Source of the DNA: Ilex aquifolium
Lineage: Eukaryota > Streptophyta > Magnoliopsida > Aquifoliales > Aquifoliaceae
Reading direction: 5' to 3'
NCBI GenBank assembly: GCA_951799425.1
Contig: OX637404.1
Location: 17,818,045 to 17,882,044 of the forward strand
DNA length: 64,000 nt
The translations under genes and the position numbers were made by a program. Below are positions 1-12,164 of the stretch, piece after piece. The notes under the pieces were generated by a model that saw nothing but the letters and a program-made list of their open reading frames with translations, ran no database searches and was not told the origin of the DNA. The stretch's first letter is position 1; every line of letters starts with the position of its first letter.

Positions 1-1700
1 ACACACACATAGATCTGGGTATATAAACAGATATGTGTTCAGATCTATATATATACACATATATGTACAGATCTGGTGCAAAGAGAGAGGGGAAATGGGT
101 TGCATGAGAGACAGAGGAGAAGAATTGCGTGAGAGAGAGAAGGCTATAGTGAGAGCGGTGGAGAAGAAGAGAGAGCCCAGTGAAGCTCGATTACAGTCAC
201 CATTTGTTTGTCTCCAACGAAACTCGAAGAGGAGACCACATTAATTTGGAGATGAGGCTGTTCCCGTGTTTTTATTTTGTCTTAGAAAACACTGAGAACA
301 ACAAAATATTGTTCTCTAAAATTACACTTTAATTCCCAAAATTTTCAAAAAATTGGAGAACAACAAAAACTAACCAAATAACATCTCTCTTGTTTTTAGA
401 GATTTGAGAATAAAAAATAGTTTTGTAAACACAAACCAAACAGGCCCCATATTTCCTGTTGGCCCCACATACGGTAATTTTGGCATTTTTTGGTACTTGT
501 ATTAATATAAGATGCTTAGATTCAATGTACGGACCTCTTTTTTATTAATTTATTTCTTTTTTCAATAATTGAGTGAATCAGAACTAAGATTTATACATTG
601 ACTCTCCTAATCGTTTTTATTTACTATTTCTTATATACTCTTAACTAGTATCATTTTATTGGAAGTAATGTAATGATGACTTGTATCATGCAAAGTTAAA
701 ATGCCACTGTAGCAGTTTAAGACCATCTCAATTCCATGTAATACCAAAAAAATGTGAAATTTGTCCTTAAGTAATTAACAACTAAGTATAAAATCAAATA
801 AAAACAAATATGTATCTAATTGTTCTTCGACTGCATGAACAATCTCATCATTCAATAAACGGTGGTGGACATGAGCCCAGTTTTGATTTTTTTCCCCATT
901 CTCATCAATATAGGAACAAAGAAAGGAACAAATGATGTAAGATGTTGCCATTCTGTTTGAATTCTGAATAATTGGAGATCTGACCGAAATCTACTTTGAG
1001 AGAAAAAAAAGTAGATTTATTTTTTCAATAAAAATAAAAGGTTTTATTTTTCCTTATGACTAAAAAAAAAAAGAGAAAAGCAAAATATTAAATATAGGAT
1101 AAATATATATATATATATCCACCGAACAAATATGAATATATGGTTGTTAAAACCATAAAAAAGAACTTGAGTAAAGATGAAAATAAATTTTTCCAAACGT
1201 TTCCATTCATTTCTAAAAGTTTACAACATTTTTATTATGTTTCCAAGACATTTTCTTAATTTTGTATAACCGAAACACTTGAAAACGGCTCTTTTGCTCA
1301 GAAATGAAATATTCCAAATGTTCCTAGAAATTATTGCTCCCATTGGACCATTTGTATCTATATGCATTAGGATCCTGATTCATGGATCTCTCGGTTCGAT
1401 AAATAAAAATAAGAGGATCGAACCATTTCTTCTGACTCTTTTTCAAATTCGATAAATGTTGGTTGATCGTATATTTCATTATAGTTCTATGATTCAGAGT
1501 ATCCTTTCCTATTTGATTCCTTTGAATTCCTGTGAAACGAAACTTTGAACTTTGGATGGGTTGTGGAGGGGGCTGCAGATTACAAATTTGTTGACAGATT
1601 TATTTAATTTCTGCAGGTGCTTTTGTTCCTAGGTGTTTAGGGTATTGATCTTTTATTTGTTAAACTAGAGTGCTTGACATCTAGACTCTAATCTTTTCCA
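1..1700. other. Non-coding flank, AT-rich with simple repeats
   Basis: No gene could be supported here. The first 250 bases hold AGATCT-containing alternating AT/CA sequence and a GAGA-rich stretch. Its short open frame (35-244) is low-complexity and matches nothing I recognise. The rest is AT-rich. It could be the large first intron, or upstream sequence, of the eIF2B-delta gene whose visible exons begin at 3167. Confidence 0.5.
245..446. repeat. Possible terminal part of a small DNA transposon
   Basis: The segment ends in AAACCAAACAGGCCCC, the reverse complement of a GGGGCCTGTTTGGTTT-type terminus, as seen at the ends of many plant hAT-like miniature elements. Its inner sequence (AACAACAAAA, AGAGAACA) resembles the ends of the element at 38275-39939. 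No partner terminus or target duplication was found. Confidence 0.25.
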
Positions 1701-1726
1701 AATGCTTTTTAAGGTGCCTTCATTTC

Positions 1727-2170
1727 TTGGATTGCCATGAATTTACAAGCGGAAACCTCCCATCAATTAATTTGTTCAGGGGGATAAAACTAATCCCAAA
1801 ATGGTGTTGCCTGTCTAGAAAATTGGAAGAGATAGGTAACCGTCTGGTTCCGCATTGCCCAACAGCTGGAAACTTGTGGACTGTGCTTCCTCTATGTGGA
1901 GTTCAGTGGCGGTTCCTGACTAAGTTAGAGCAACTTTTGCTTGTTGGCGTGGGGTTTGCCCGATTAATATGATGAGAGTGTTTGTAAATATGACTTCTGC
2001 AGGCCTATTCTGGTGTTGCCTGTCTAGAAAAGCAGAAGAGACAGGTAACCGTCTGGTTCTGCTTTGCCCAACAGCTAGAAACTTGTGGACTGAACTTTTG
2101 CTTGTTGGCGTGGGGTTTGCCTGATTAATATGATGAGAGTGCTTGTAAATTTGACTTCTGCAGGCCTATT
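1727..2170 (+). mobile_element. LINE reverse-transcriptase zinc-knuckle fragment, tandemly duplicated
   Basis: The frame opening at 1727 reads KWCCLSRKLEEIGNRLVPHC, then PTAGNLWTV and FGVQW-like text (CGVQWRF). This matches the Cys/His zf-RVT domain that follows the reverse transcriptase of plant L1-type LINEs (pattern CC..C....E...HLL.HCP.A..LW). The stretch 1803-2010 is repeated directly at about 2012-2170, a period near 209 bp. The second copy lacks about 45 bases inside. Only this C-terminal scrap of a LINE is present, so it is a dead fragment, probably in the intron or flank before the eIF2B-delta exons. Family assignment is by eye. Confidence 0.55.
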
Positions 2171-2279
2171 CTGGTGCTGATACTGTTAGAGGAATAGTAT
2201 ATTGGTCAATTATGTGGTGGCCAATTTCATCTTGTTGGCATGCAGTTCAAAGATACTTGGTGGTATAAGGTTCTCATTT

Positions 2280-3166
2280 TCCTTTGATTAAGAGAGGATC
2301 AGAAGCCGAATAGTTGGGAAGAGTGGAAGGAAGAGGGAGAGGGGAGATGCTATCAATGATTAAGAAAAATCTTAGTGAATGTAAGAATTTTAAATGAAAT
2401 ACAGAACAGCGAAGATATTACAGAATTATCGCACTGAAGTTTCAGGTATATCAAATTTTGAAACATGTCTATGAGGTTAGCAAAACTTATCTAGTTAGAG
2501 GTGTGGACTACGATGAGTATACATCATGTCATGCTAAGCCTGGTTGAAGAACAATCAGTGCACTTGGATTTGGGGATATGATGGTATTCTACAATCTTGT
2601 CTTCTGAAGAGTTCCTTGTATCCACTTCTCTTCTTTACCGCCAAAAAAAAAAAACGTTTGTAGTCGTGCTTTCCAGCACTTTTTGGTATCTTAGTTTTCT
2701 CTACTGTAGAGTATGAATGTGTTTTTCACCTGCGAGGCTTCATCAGTTCATCCTCTGCCTTTTGCATTTAGCTGCGCTTGTTCATTGTACAGTACTGAAT
2801 TCATGTAAGTGGTAATTGTGCTAATATTTGGTTGAATGTAGTCGCAGCTATTAGAGCTATTAGTCTTTGTTTTGTTTGGCGATATATATATCATCTCCAT
2901 TTGTTGCTTACAAGTTACAACCCAACATTACCACTGTTCCATTTTTTCAACCCGAAACGAAGGAAGGAAGCCTTTTCTATAAAGTCTTTTATCACTAATT
3001 TCACCGGTGAGGTTTCTTATACATTGTTTCGCTTGCTCATTGTACTGTACTTAATTTGACTGGTGGATTATTATATTTCTAAGTGGTTGAATATAGTTGG
3101 TATTATTAATCATCATCTGTGGTACAATTTTTCATACTCTGTGTCTCATTCATAATTTGTTTATAG
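2280..3166 (+). other. Probable intron sequence ahead of the first visible eIF2B-delta exon
   Basis: No coding exon is evident. A polypyrimidine-rich tract ending TTTATAG at 3166 is the acceptor for the exon at 3167. Two diverged copies of a block of roughly 60-110 bp (around 2773 and 3031, both containing CATTGTAC-GTACT text) sit about 260 bp apart, an old local duplication. Confidence 0.4.
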
Positions 3167-6100
3167 CTGAGGGGAACAAATCTGTTGCTGCTTCTTGGGG
3201 ATCCCCTTCAGTGCACGAACAAATGGGGAAAACCGCAAAACAGTCGTCACAGAAGAAAGATGCTCCTCCAGTGACATCTTCTACAGCAGCTTCTGAGAAG
3301 AAAGGAGGTGATCGGACGCTGGAGAAAGAGAGGAAAAAAGATGTGCCTCCTCCTCGCATGCAATTTGATGATAAGAACCGGGTGGAAAAGGCTAAAAGAC
3401 GTGCGGTAGTCAAACAAACTGAAGCTAGAAACAGAGTCGAATTGTTTCGGCATTTACCTCAATATGAACATGGAACCCAGCTTCCTGATCTTGAGTCAAA
3501 GTTTTTCCAACTTGATGCTGTCCATCCTTCTGTTTACAGGGTAAAGTTTGTCTATAAGATCAGTTGATCATCATTTTTCTATTATATTTGTTCTTGTCAT
3601 CTCGACTTGATCGGGTGACATGAGATTTCGATTTTAAATGATATAAGTAGTGGATTTATATATTATCACACTAATTCCATGTTATCATGCAGACATGCTG
3701 GCATCTTGGATATTGATCCAAGCTGAAAAGCATGTATCATATTTTTGAGATTGCTGTACTGCAATATGGGGCACATTTGCATCCTTAACACGCATTGTAC
3801 TTATGCTAGTGTTCTCGTAGCCATACTGGAAGTCTGGGCTATTGTCAGACTCTCATTGATTTAGGTGGAAATGGACGTGTCTTGGTGACACCTTGCACCA
3901 AGGCACTTTATGACTTTGAAGTAGGGTGAAGTAGCTAAGGGTGTTCAACAAAAGTTCTAGGCACTATGCTCCAGACTCTAGTCATTATGCTTCCTCTGTT
4001 CAGCTGATGTCAGCTCATGTCACTTTGGAAATCATTCTAAGAGAATATATAGGGGAATGATGATAGTTGAGGAGCACCAAGGACCTAGCAAGCCTTGTGT
4101 CCCCAAGCCTTGGCACCGCTGAGGTCCTTGTCACATGTGAGGCAAGGTAGACAAGGGAACGCGAGAAAATGGTGGGCCTAGAAAAGTTGTGGGGACTTGC
4201 AGCGAAGGATCAAAATTTTGTTTCAGTGCATTGTTTCAGTCACCTAGGAAACGGAAACGTTTTGACATGTTTCGGAAATGTTTCGACCTTTTTCGAAAAC
4301 GGAATGAAAAAAAATAAAAAATTAAACATTTTTTTTTTCAAAATATTGGTTGAAATATATCAAAATATCTTAAAATATCTTGAAACATTCTAAAATAATT
4401 GTGCAAATGCATTGAAATATAACAAAACATTTTGAAATATTAAGGAACATCTCGAAGTATTAGAATTTCGATTTCATCACTGATTCGTTTCAGTCTCTTT
4501 AGAAAAGGAAACGTTTCGGATGTTTTGATCATTTCAAAACGATGTTTTGATCATTTCAAAACGATATTTTAATCCTTGCTCGTAGCTATGAAAGACCACA
4601 TGGTTGAGGATGGTGGTACACAATTGGCACAATTGAGGCAATGTTGGTGCATGACTTCACAAAGTGTGGCTTGAGCTTAGCTCAACATGCTTGATTGGTT
4701 CATGGGCAAGCTTGGTTGCGGATTTGCAGACATATGGTTGGGACAGGTTTGTTCAAAACATGGAACCTGGCAATTGAAAGCAATTGTTGTGCATGGCCTG
4801 ATCATGGGAATCAATTGAGTGAGGTTACCAGGCATGACCTGATCATGGGCGAGCTGATGGGGGCAGTTACAATGTCATGTGCTGAATTGGAGAAACCGTC
4901 ATCCACCTGTCAAGCAGAGATGCAACCTGACATTATAGTTGTTGCTAGAATCATGCAACTGACTAGTTAGTTGGCTAGTAAACCCTAGGCAATTAGGGGT
5001 GTCATCTGCTATATTCCTTGTATAAGTAGGGAATGTTGGGACAATCTGTAGGCAGAGTCAATGTTAGAGAGTGTTTTTCCTGTACCTTGTGTATAGCTTG
5101 TGCATGTGTGTGTGTCCCTTTACGAGTTTGAGTGGTTGGTTGCTGAGGCAACGCCTTCAGGGGTAGCCTCCTTTGTGGAAAAGTTGCAAAGAGTGAGTTA
5201 CCCAGTGATAGTTTGGCATCAAAGCATGGTTTTGAAGGAAAGATCAATTGATGGTTGGTGGAACCAATGCCGATTTGAGGGAAAATGGTGGCACGTTTGG
5301 AGGATTTTGTTGGTCCCCCACAAGCAGTTGATGATGTCGCCCTCTTTATGTAGCTTAAGTTATTGTACCAAAGGTTCGAAGAAATGTGAATGTTCCCAGA
5401 ACAACTCCAAAAGGCTAAAGCTGATCTTTTTGGCGAGGCAAACACCAAGATCACTGACGTTCTTGCCATGTTTCTTCAGTGACCGATGGTTGGGAGGAGA
5501 AGATTCATGGCCCCGAGAGAGATGTGTTGCTGTTGAAGAAGGCAGTAGAATTCCACCCCGAGTTCTGGTAATGAGTGCACGCAGAAAGCCAAGGTCCCTA
5601 ACCCTTAGTCTTTCTCTGGTAGTTGCAATGCCAAAGAACTTGGGAATTTCTTATGGGACATTGGACACTACTTCAAGGCAGTCCACACCCTAGATGTTGA
5701 GAAGGTAGATATCACAAGCACGTATCTGATCGATAATACAAAGCTGTGGTGGCGCACACGTTTAGAGTACAAGTATCGTCCTCAAATCACTAGCTGGGAG
5801 GCATTATCCACTGAAGGAGCAGTTCCTTTCAAGCAAAACGGCTTGGCAAGCCCGTGTTGCTTTGCGAAACTCAAGCATACAAGCACAATTCGAGAAAAAG
5901 TGAAGCCATTCTCGACCCTCATGCTTGACATCAAAAACATGTCGTAGGAAGACAAACTGTTTAACTTTATGTTTGGGCTCCAAACTTGGGCGTAAGTAGA
6001 ACTACGTTGGCAATGGATAAAGGATTTACTTGCTATAATGGCTACAATAGATGCTTTAGTAGACTACAAAACGCGGGCCAACCATTCCAACGAGGAGACT

Positions 6101-9100
6101 AACATACTTGGTCATATTGATTGAGGATGAGGAGCCCAAAGCTTTGCAAGTTCCTAAACTAGTGCAATTATTACTGGTAGAATTCAAGGATGCGATGCCC
6201 AACTAATTGTCAGCCAAATTGCCACCGAGATGGGAGATTGACCATGTAATTAAGTTGATTCCAGGAGCGAAACCTTCTGTTAGGCACCTTATCGGATGTC
6301 TCTATTAGAGTTAGCGGAGTTAAGAAGACAACTTAGTGATCTATTGAAAATGGGTTTCATCAAACCTTCAAAGGCTCCATACGAAGCCCTTGTCCTGTTT
6401 TAAAGGAAGAAGGCACTACATGTTGGGGAAACATTTCTTTGTACCGACCGATAATGTGGATATAGGCTGCTTCAATTTCATGAAGAAGCTGACACCGAAG
6501 CAGGTAAGATGAAGGGATTTTCTTGCCTAGTTCCACTTCACTTTGCGGTACAAGTCTAGCAGTGCAAATCAAGTTGCTCATGCACTCAACCAGATCATAG
6601 TTGTTGATGGGATGGTGGCCTCACTTTGTCAGGTTGCTGGGAGACATAACAAAGGATGATCCTGTGACTAGCTTGCTACAGAAGCAGGGCTAGGAGGGTG
6701 TGAGCAAACAATTTTGGATAGTATAAGGAAGGTCGAATGGTTATTTGGTTGGTTAATACCTTAAGTAGGAATCAAAAAGAAGCTAGCTACTACCTAAGGC
6801 CATCAAATGCTAGCCGAGACTACTTCCCCTGATGGATCTTATTCTTGACCGACATTAGTTGATCCTAGCTGTAACAGAGTCCTTCATTTCTACCGCTTAC
6901 AAGGTGAGAGATGTTCCATTCCCAATGGCAGAAGTAGGATGCAAGTTGGAAGGACCTAGACAAATATCTGTCCCAAAGACTGGTGGATTTTGACAATTGT
7001 TGTTGAAAGAAACATATGATGCTCTATGGGTAGGGCATCCATGGCAAAAGCAGACCCTTGCTCTATTGGTGAAAAGTTACTATTGGTCATGCATGAAAAC
7101 ATATGTGGAACTTTATGTGTGCACTTGTTTGGTATGCCAGCAGGACAAGTCGAAAAAGAGAAAGATGGCAGGTATCTTGGAGTCTTTTCCCATTCGAAGT
7201 AAGCTTTAGGAGAGTGTTTCCATAGATTTTATCAACAGGTAGTTAGAGCTGAATGATCTTACTTCGATATTTGTTATGGTTGACAGATTCTCGATGTATA
7301 CAACCTTTATCCCCGCTCGAAAAATATATTCTGCTAAAGTTGCAATCTAGTTGTTCTTTAAACATATCGTGAAGCTTTGTGGTCTTTTCCTTAATATTAT
7401 CAACGACATAGACAATAGATTCACTGGCTCGTGTTGGACGACTTTGTTGGAGTTGAACTCAACTTCTCCACGAGCAATCATCCACAGACGGATGGACAAA
7501 CTGAGTGTGTGAAAGTTATACTGGAGGAGTATCTGAGGCATTATGTTACAACAAACTAGTATAACTGGGTTGATTTACATGATATTGCTCAGTTCAGCTA
7601 CAACTTATAACAAAATTCCCCTACTAAGAAGAGTCCATTTGAGTTGGCAAGGGGCCAATAGCCTCTCACTCCACATGAGGTAGTCAAACAGAAATCTTAG
7701 AGGAGATGTCCTGTATCATATTGCTTCGTGTGGGCTCATCAAGAAAGGACTGATGAGGCAAATGACTGGTTATCAAAGGTAGTAAAGAGGATGAAGAAGT
7801 GAGCAGATGAGAAACGGAGGCGAGTAGAGTTTGAAGTTGGTGAGGAAGTGATGTTGAAACTAATCTCTCAAATATGGAAAAAGATCACTCGCAAGACTGC
7901 ACATAATGGATTGATCTAGTGTTATGACGATCCTTTTGTCATTACAAAAAGGATTCGCAGGTTGGCTTATAGGCTGGACCTTCCCCGTAGGCTCAAATTG
8001 CACCCCCATAGCCTCAATTGCACCTGGTTTTCCATTTTGCATTCCAGAAGCAGTACATTTAACATTGAGGACCAGAATGAACCTAGTAGAAGAATTCGAC
8101 GTCGAGCTCCTCCCATAATCAGGAAGCAGTATACAGACGTAGCAAAATCTATCCTTGGCTATAAGACAGAAAGTATGAGTAAGAAAAACAGGACCCATTA
8201 CCTAGTCAAGTGGAAAGTGAAGTCACTTGGGCAAAAGAGATGACACTATGGCAGTTTAAAGACTTGATTAAGTAGTATCCAACTACCCTTCCAATGAGGT
8301 CGTTAGATGCTTCAAATGAGGGTGGCTTGTCAGACCCCAATTGACTTGGGCGGAAATGGAAATGTCTTGGTGGCACCTTACACCAAGGCACTCCATGACT
8401 TTGATGCACGGTGAAGTAGTTAAGGTGTTTGACAAAAGTTCCAAGCACAATGCCTCAGGCTCTCGTCATTATACTTCCTCAGTTCAGCTGATGTCCGCTC
8501 ATGTCACTTTGGAAATTCTTCTAAGAGCATATACAAGGGGGTGGTGATAGTTGAGGGGCACCAAAGGCCACGCAAGCCTTGTGCCCCTAAGCCTTGGCAC
8601 CGCTAGGCAAGGCATGTAACAAGGTCCTTGCCATTGGTGAGGCAAGGCGGACAAGAGAACGCGAGATAATGTTGGGACTAGAAAAGTTGGGGTGACTGTA
8701 GCTACGAAAGACTGCACGTCTAAGGATGGTAGCACATAGTGGGCAATTGAGGCAATGTTGGTGCATGGCTTCACAAAGCACAATTTAGGCTCGGCTCAAC
8801 ATTCTTGGTTGGTTCGTGGGGAAACTTGGCTGCGAATTTGTTGGCACATGGCTGAGACAGGTCTGCTCAAATCATGGAATGAGGTAGGTGAAAGTAGTCG
8901 GTGTGCTTGGCCTGATCGTGGGAAGTAGTTGAGGGCGGTTATTGGGCATGACCTGATAGGGTTGAAACTCGGATAAGTTGGGTATGTTGAGAGGTCAACC
9001 CTAGCCCAACTCTAGGTATATAATCTTCAACCCTAACCCTAGCCCAACCCGAGGTACTCAACCCGAGTACTGCCCGAGTTTAATTCGGTCAGGCTCGGGT

Positions 9101-12100
9101 TGAATTCGGGTTACTTAATTCAGGCTAATTTCGGGTTAAAAATTGGGTTGAGCTTGGGTTACTTAATTCGGGTTGATTTTTTGAAGTGTAGATTTAATTT
9201 TTCAAATGTAGATTTAATTTTTTCATATGATCTGAAATGAAGGGCGAGGCGCAGATGAAAAGAGAGGGAGGAGTGACGAGTGAGAGAGAGAGGCTGAGAG
9301 TCTCAGACAAGTAACGATTGAAAGAGTGAGGCTTATAGAGGGAAGAATGACGAGTGAGAGAGGGATCTAAGAGTGATGGAGGCACAGGGGTGAAAACGTG
9401 AAGTGAAGTGTAAGTCTGGACTCTAAAGAGTGAAGATAAATACTAATCCTAGTTAAATATATTTATATATTTATGTATATGCGGGTTGAACCTTACAATC
9501 CGAGGCCTCAACCCGAGGCTTGCCCAAATTCAATTCGGGTTGGAGTTTTTTTGTCCAGGCCCAACCCAAGTATTAAAAATTCTAACCCAAGTCCTGTTTT
9601 TTTCGGGTGGGCTCGGATTGAATTCAGGTTGGCCCGCCCAAGTTGCACCCCTATGACCTGATCATGGGTGAGCAGTTGTAGGCAATTACCATGTCAAGTG
9701 CTGAATTGGAGGAACTGTCAGCCACCTATCAAGCAAAGATGCAGCCGGCCATGACAGTTGTTGCTGGAAAGTACCATGCCTATGCAACTGGTTGGTTAGT
9801 GGGCTAGTAAACCCTAGACAGTTGGGGGTGTCAATTGCCATATTTCTTGTATAAATAGGGAATCCCAGGCCAATCTGTAGGCAGAGTCTCCTTGGCCGAA
9901 TTTGTGAGTTCCTTATATTGTTGAACAATAATATAAGGTTGAGGAATGTTTTCCCTATATATCGTGTGTAGCTTGTGCGTGTCTGCACCTTTACGAGCTT
10001 AAGTGGCTGGTTGTTGAGGCAAAGCCTTCACTAGTAGTCTCCTTTGTGGAAAATTTGCAAATAGTGAGTTATCCTGTGACAGCTATATTGGTAACATATG
10101 GTTTTGTGGACCCATCTCTCAAGTTGTTATGGATGCATCTTGTATAAAATTGTATAATGACGAATATCTTTTAACTAATAGAACTAAGATTTAGTGGAGG
10201 ATGAGTTATCTTGATATTTGACAAAGACTGAGACAAGTATAATATATCAAAGGGTTTTTAATGTTTATGTATGAACTTTTTTCCAGGTAGGATTACGTTA
10301 TTTAGCCGGAGACATTATGGGGGGTAATGCTCGTTGTATCACAATGCTTCAAGCATTTAAAGAAGCTATCAAAGACTACTCCACACCACCGGAAAAAACC
10401 CTAGCTAGAGATTTAACTGCAAAAGTCAATAGTTATGTTTCATTTTTGATACAATGCAGGCCACTATCAATCAGCATGGGGAATGCAATTCGGTTTCTAA
10501 AGGCTCATATTGCCAAGTTACCCTTAACTATGCGCGAGTCAGAGGCAAAGGCCTCTCTGTGTTCGGACATTGATCGCTTTATTGACGAGAAGATAGTACT
10601 TGCTGACAAGGTAATAGTCAGACATGCGGTGACAAAAATCAGGGATGGTGATGTTCTTCTCACGTATGGTTCATCCTCCGTTGTTGAAATGATTCTGCTA
10701 TATGCTCTTGAGCATGAGAAAAAATTTCGTGTTGTGGTGGTAGACTCACGTCCTAACCTTGAGGGCCAAACACTGGTTCGTAGGCTGATGGAGAAAGGCC
10801 TTAGTTGTACGTATACTCACATAAATGCTGTTTCTTATATCATGCATGAAGTTACAAAAGTATTTTTGGGGGCTGCTTCTGTATTGTCTAATGGAACTGT
10901 ATACTCGAGGGTTGGGACTGCATGCGTTGCTATGGTTGCTCATGCATTCCGTGTTCCAGTTTTGATTTGCTGTGAGGCATATAAGTTTCATGAAAGGGTA
11001 CAGCTGGATTCAATTTGTTCAAATGAACTCGGTATGTCTGTTAATATATTGATCAATACTCAACTTTCTGCTCTCCTCTACAAATATTCTTTTGGTCTGA
11101 GGGACACAGTCTGAGATGACACTTCTGTCTTTGAATCCCTGAAATGTCTGTAGGTGATCCAGATGCCATATCCAAGGTGCCTGGAAGAATGGATGTTAGT
11201 GACTCAGATAATCGGGCTAATAAGGAAAATCTGCAATTTCTGAATTTAATGTAGGTTTTGAGATTTTTTTAATCAAAACTCTGGAGAGATGTTTTATGCG
11301 TTCTGATACTCTTTCGGTATAACTGTAACAGTTATGATGCTACTCCATCAGACTATGTCTCTATGATCATTACAGATTATGGAATGGTAAGTCATCGCTT
11401 TGGACCTTTTATTTTCCAGCATGCTGGAGAGGATTTACGGTTTTTCAAAATCTATTTCTTTTGTTGCAGTATGTGAGCTATCAATTTGTTTCCTTATTTT
11501 GTTGGTTGTACTGTTATAAAAGTTGGTGATGCTAACTATGTGCAATACTTTTCAACTGCCTTAGTATATAAAAATAGACCAAAAAATCATCAACTTTTGT
11601 ATATATCTCGAGTGCCTAGGGTCAATCACCTTTGAGGATTGAGGCATGAAACTGTTCCACCATCCTTGCCTGCTATGTTCATGTGGGCATTAACACTTGT
11701 GCAATCTTATGAATCGTAAGTTGAAAATATATTACAACTTGCAAAGTTCAAACTACAAAGATTGGCTTCGTGTATATGATAATATCTGTATTTTTTTTTA
11801 TCAGGTATTTAAGGGTCGGTAAGGATCAAAAATGTTTGTGTGTGAGCTAGGCATTGACATACTTGCATGCATAAATATCCAGAGGGGAAAGTTAATTGCA
11901 TTTATTTCAAACTATAAAAAGCACCTTAATGGATGTTTAGAGATCAGCAAAGGGGAGCAGCGATGAAGAGAAAAGTATCATGCATCTTGAATCTTAAGCT
12001 ACATAAACCTTTTTAACTTGTTATGCTCTTGGATCATTTGCATGTTGATAAATCAGCCAGTGTTTATTTATTTTGTGATTATTATGTGATGACTACTGCA

Positions 12101-12164
12101 GATCCCAACCACAAGTGTGCCTGTAATTGTTCGCGAGTATGGGAGGGAGCACCTGTTGATATAG
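3167..12164 (+). CDS. EIF2B4: Translation initiation factor eIF2B subunit delta, 3' part of gene
   Basis: eIF2B is the guanine-nucleotide exchange factor that recycles eIF2 from GDP to GTP for Met-tRNAi delivery; delta belongs to its alpha/beta/delta regulatory core in the cytosol. Five exons fit: 3167-3540, 10287-11031, 11154-11250, 11332-11386 and 12102-12164. All have GT/AG borders and matching phases and give 443 residues to the TAG at 12162-12164. The first exon is lysine-rich and charged (KKDVPPPRMQFDD, VEKAKRRAVV), typical of the plant delta N-terminal extension. The rest is the Rossmann-like IF-2B fold (LTYGSSSVVEMIL, VVVVDSRPNLEGQ, NGTVYSRVGTA), ending in TSVPVIVREYGREHL. Plant delta proteins run to about 600-670 residues, so roughly 200 N-terminal residues are missing; that exon probably lies left of the window. 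The second intron (3541-10286) holds a chromovirus. No lesion is seen in the visible exons. Confidence 0.9.
3843..5210 (+). repeat. 5' LTR of the chromovirus
   Basis: It starts TGTCAGACTC and ends GTGATA, and pairs with 8328-10081 along its length. It is longer than the bare LTR because a small inverted-ended element sits at about 4205-4578. It contains TATAAGTAGG near 5020, a plausible promoter TATA region (the 3' copy has TATAAATAGG near 9851). Confidence 0.85.
4205..4578. mobile_element. Miniature inverted-repeat element inside the 5' LTR
   Basis: Absent from the corresponding place in the 3' LTR (around 8690-8700), so it inserted after the retrotransposon. The ends are inverted: AAGGATCAAAATTTTGTTTC at the left and, on the other strand, AAGGATTAAAATATCGTTTT at the right. 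The flanks CTTGCAGCG and CTCGTAGCT look like a decayed 9-bp target duplication, which suits a Mutator-type MITE. The inside is a run of related GAAACG/TTTCAAAA words. Confidence 0.65.
5214..5225 (+). other. Primer binding site of the chromovirus (tRNA-Met type)
   Basis: TGGCATCAAAGC, four bases after the 5' LTR end, resembles the TGGTATCAGAGC site complementary to the 3' end of plant initiator tRNA-Met, the usual primer for chromoviruses. Confidence 0.75.
8328..10081 (+). repeat. 3' LTR of the chromovirus
   Basis: It starts TGTCAGACCC and ends TGTGACA, and matches 3843-5210. It is enlarged by a 695-bp inserted element (8958-9652). Confidence 0.85.
8958..9652. mobile_element. Mutator-type non-autonomous element in the 3' LTR
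   Basis: A perfect 10-bp target duplication ATGACCTGAT flanks it (8948-8957 and 9653-9662). The 5' LTR shows the uninterrupted site near 4835. The ends are inverted and similar: AGGGTTGAAACTCGG at the left, AGGGGTGCAACTTGGG read inward from the right. Many CAACCCGAG-type words are repeated inside. There is no coding capacity. Confidence 0.8.

Larger units (their letters stand above)
3838..10086 (+). mobile_element. Ty3/gypsy chromovirus LTR retrotransposon, old and broken
   Basis: A complete-length fossil in the long eIF2B-delta intron. LTRs at 3843-5210 and 8328-10081 start TGTCAGAC, and a perfect 5-bp target duplication GCTAT flanks them (3838-3842, 10082-10086). Parts in order: primer site for initiator tRNA-Met just inside the 5' LTR, gag-like text at about 5.5-6.1 kb, the start of reverse transcriptase near 6.2-6.4 kb, the integrase zinc-binding domain near 7.0-7.2 kb, the integrase core near 7.2-7.6 kb and a chromodomain near 8.1-8.25 kb (YLVKWKVKS), which marks it as a chromovirus. 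It carries many breaks and cannot be active. The LTR copies differ at roughly one base in six in a stretch near 4018/8499, so the insertion is old, probably many million years. It lies in the same orientation as the host gene. Confidence 0.88.

Noticed and set aside
35-244. 69-residue frame at the window start
   Set aside because: GAGA-repeat content, no similarity recognised, no splice or promoter context.
5100-5693. 197-residue open frame crossing the 5' LTR end
   Set aside because: It begins inside the LTR and crosses the primer site; no domain fits, so it is a chance frame in a retrotransposon.
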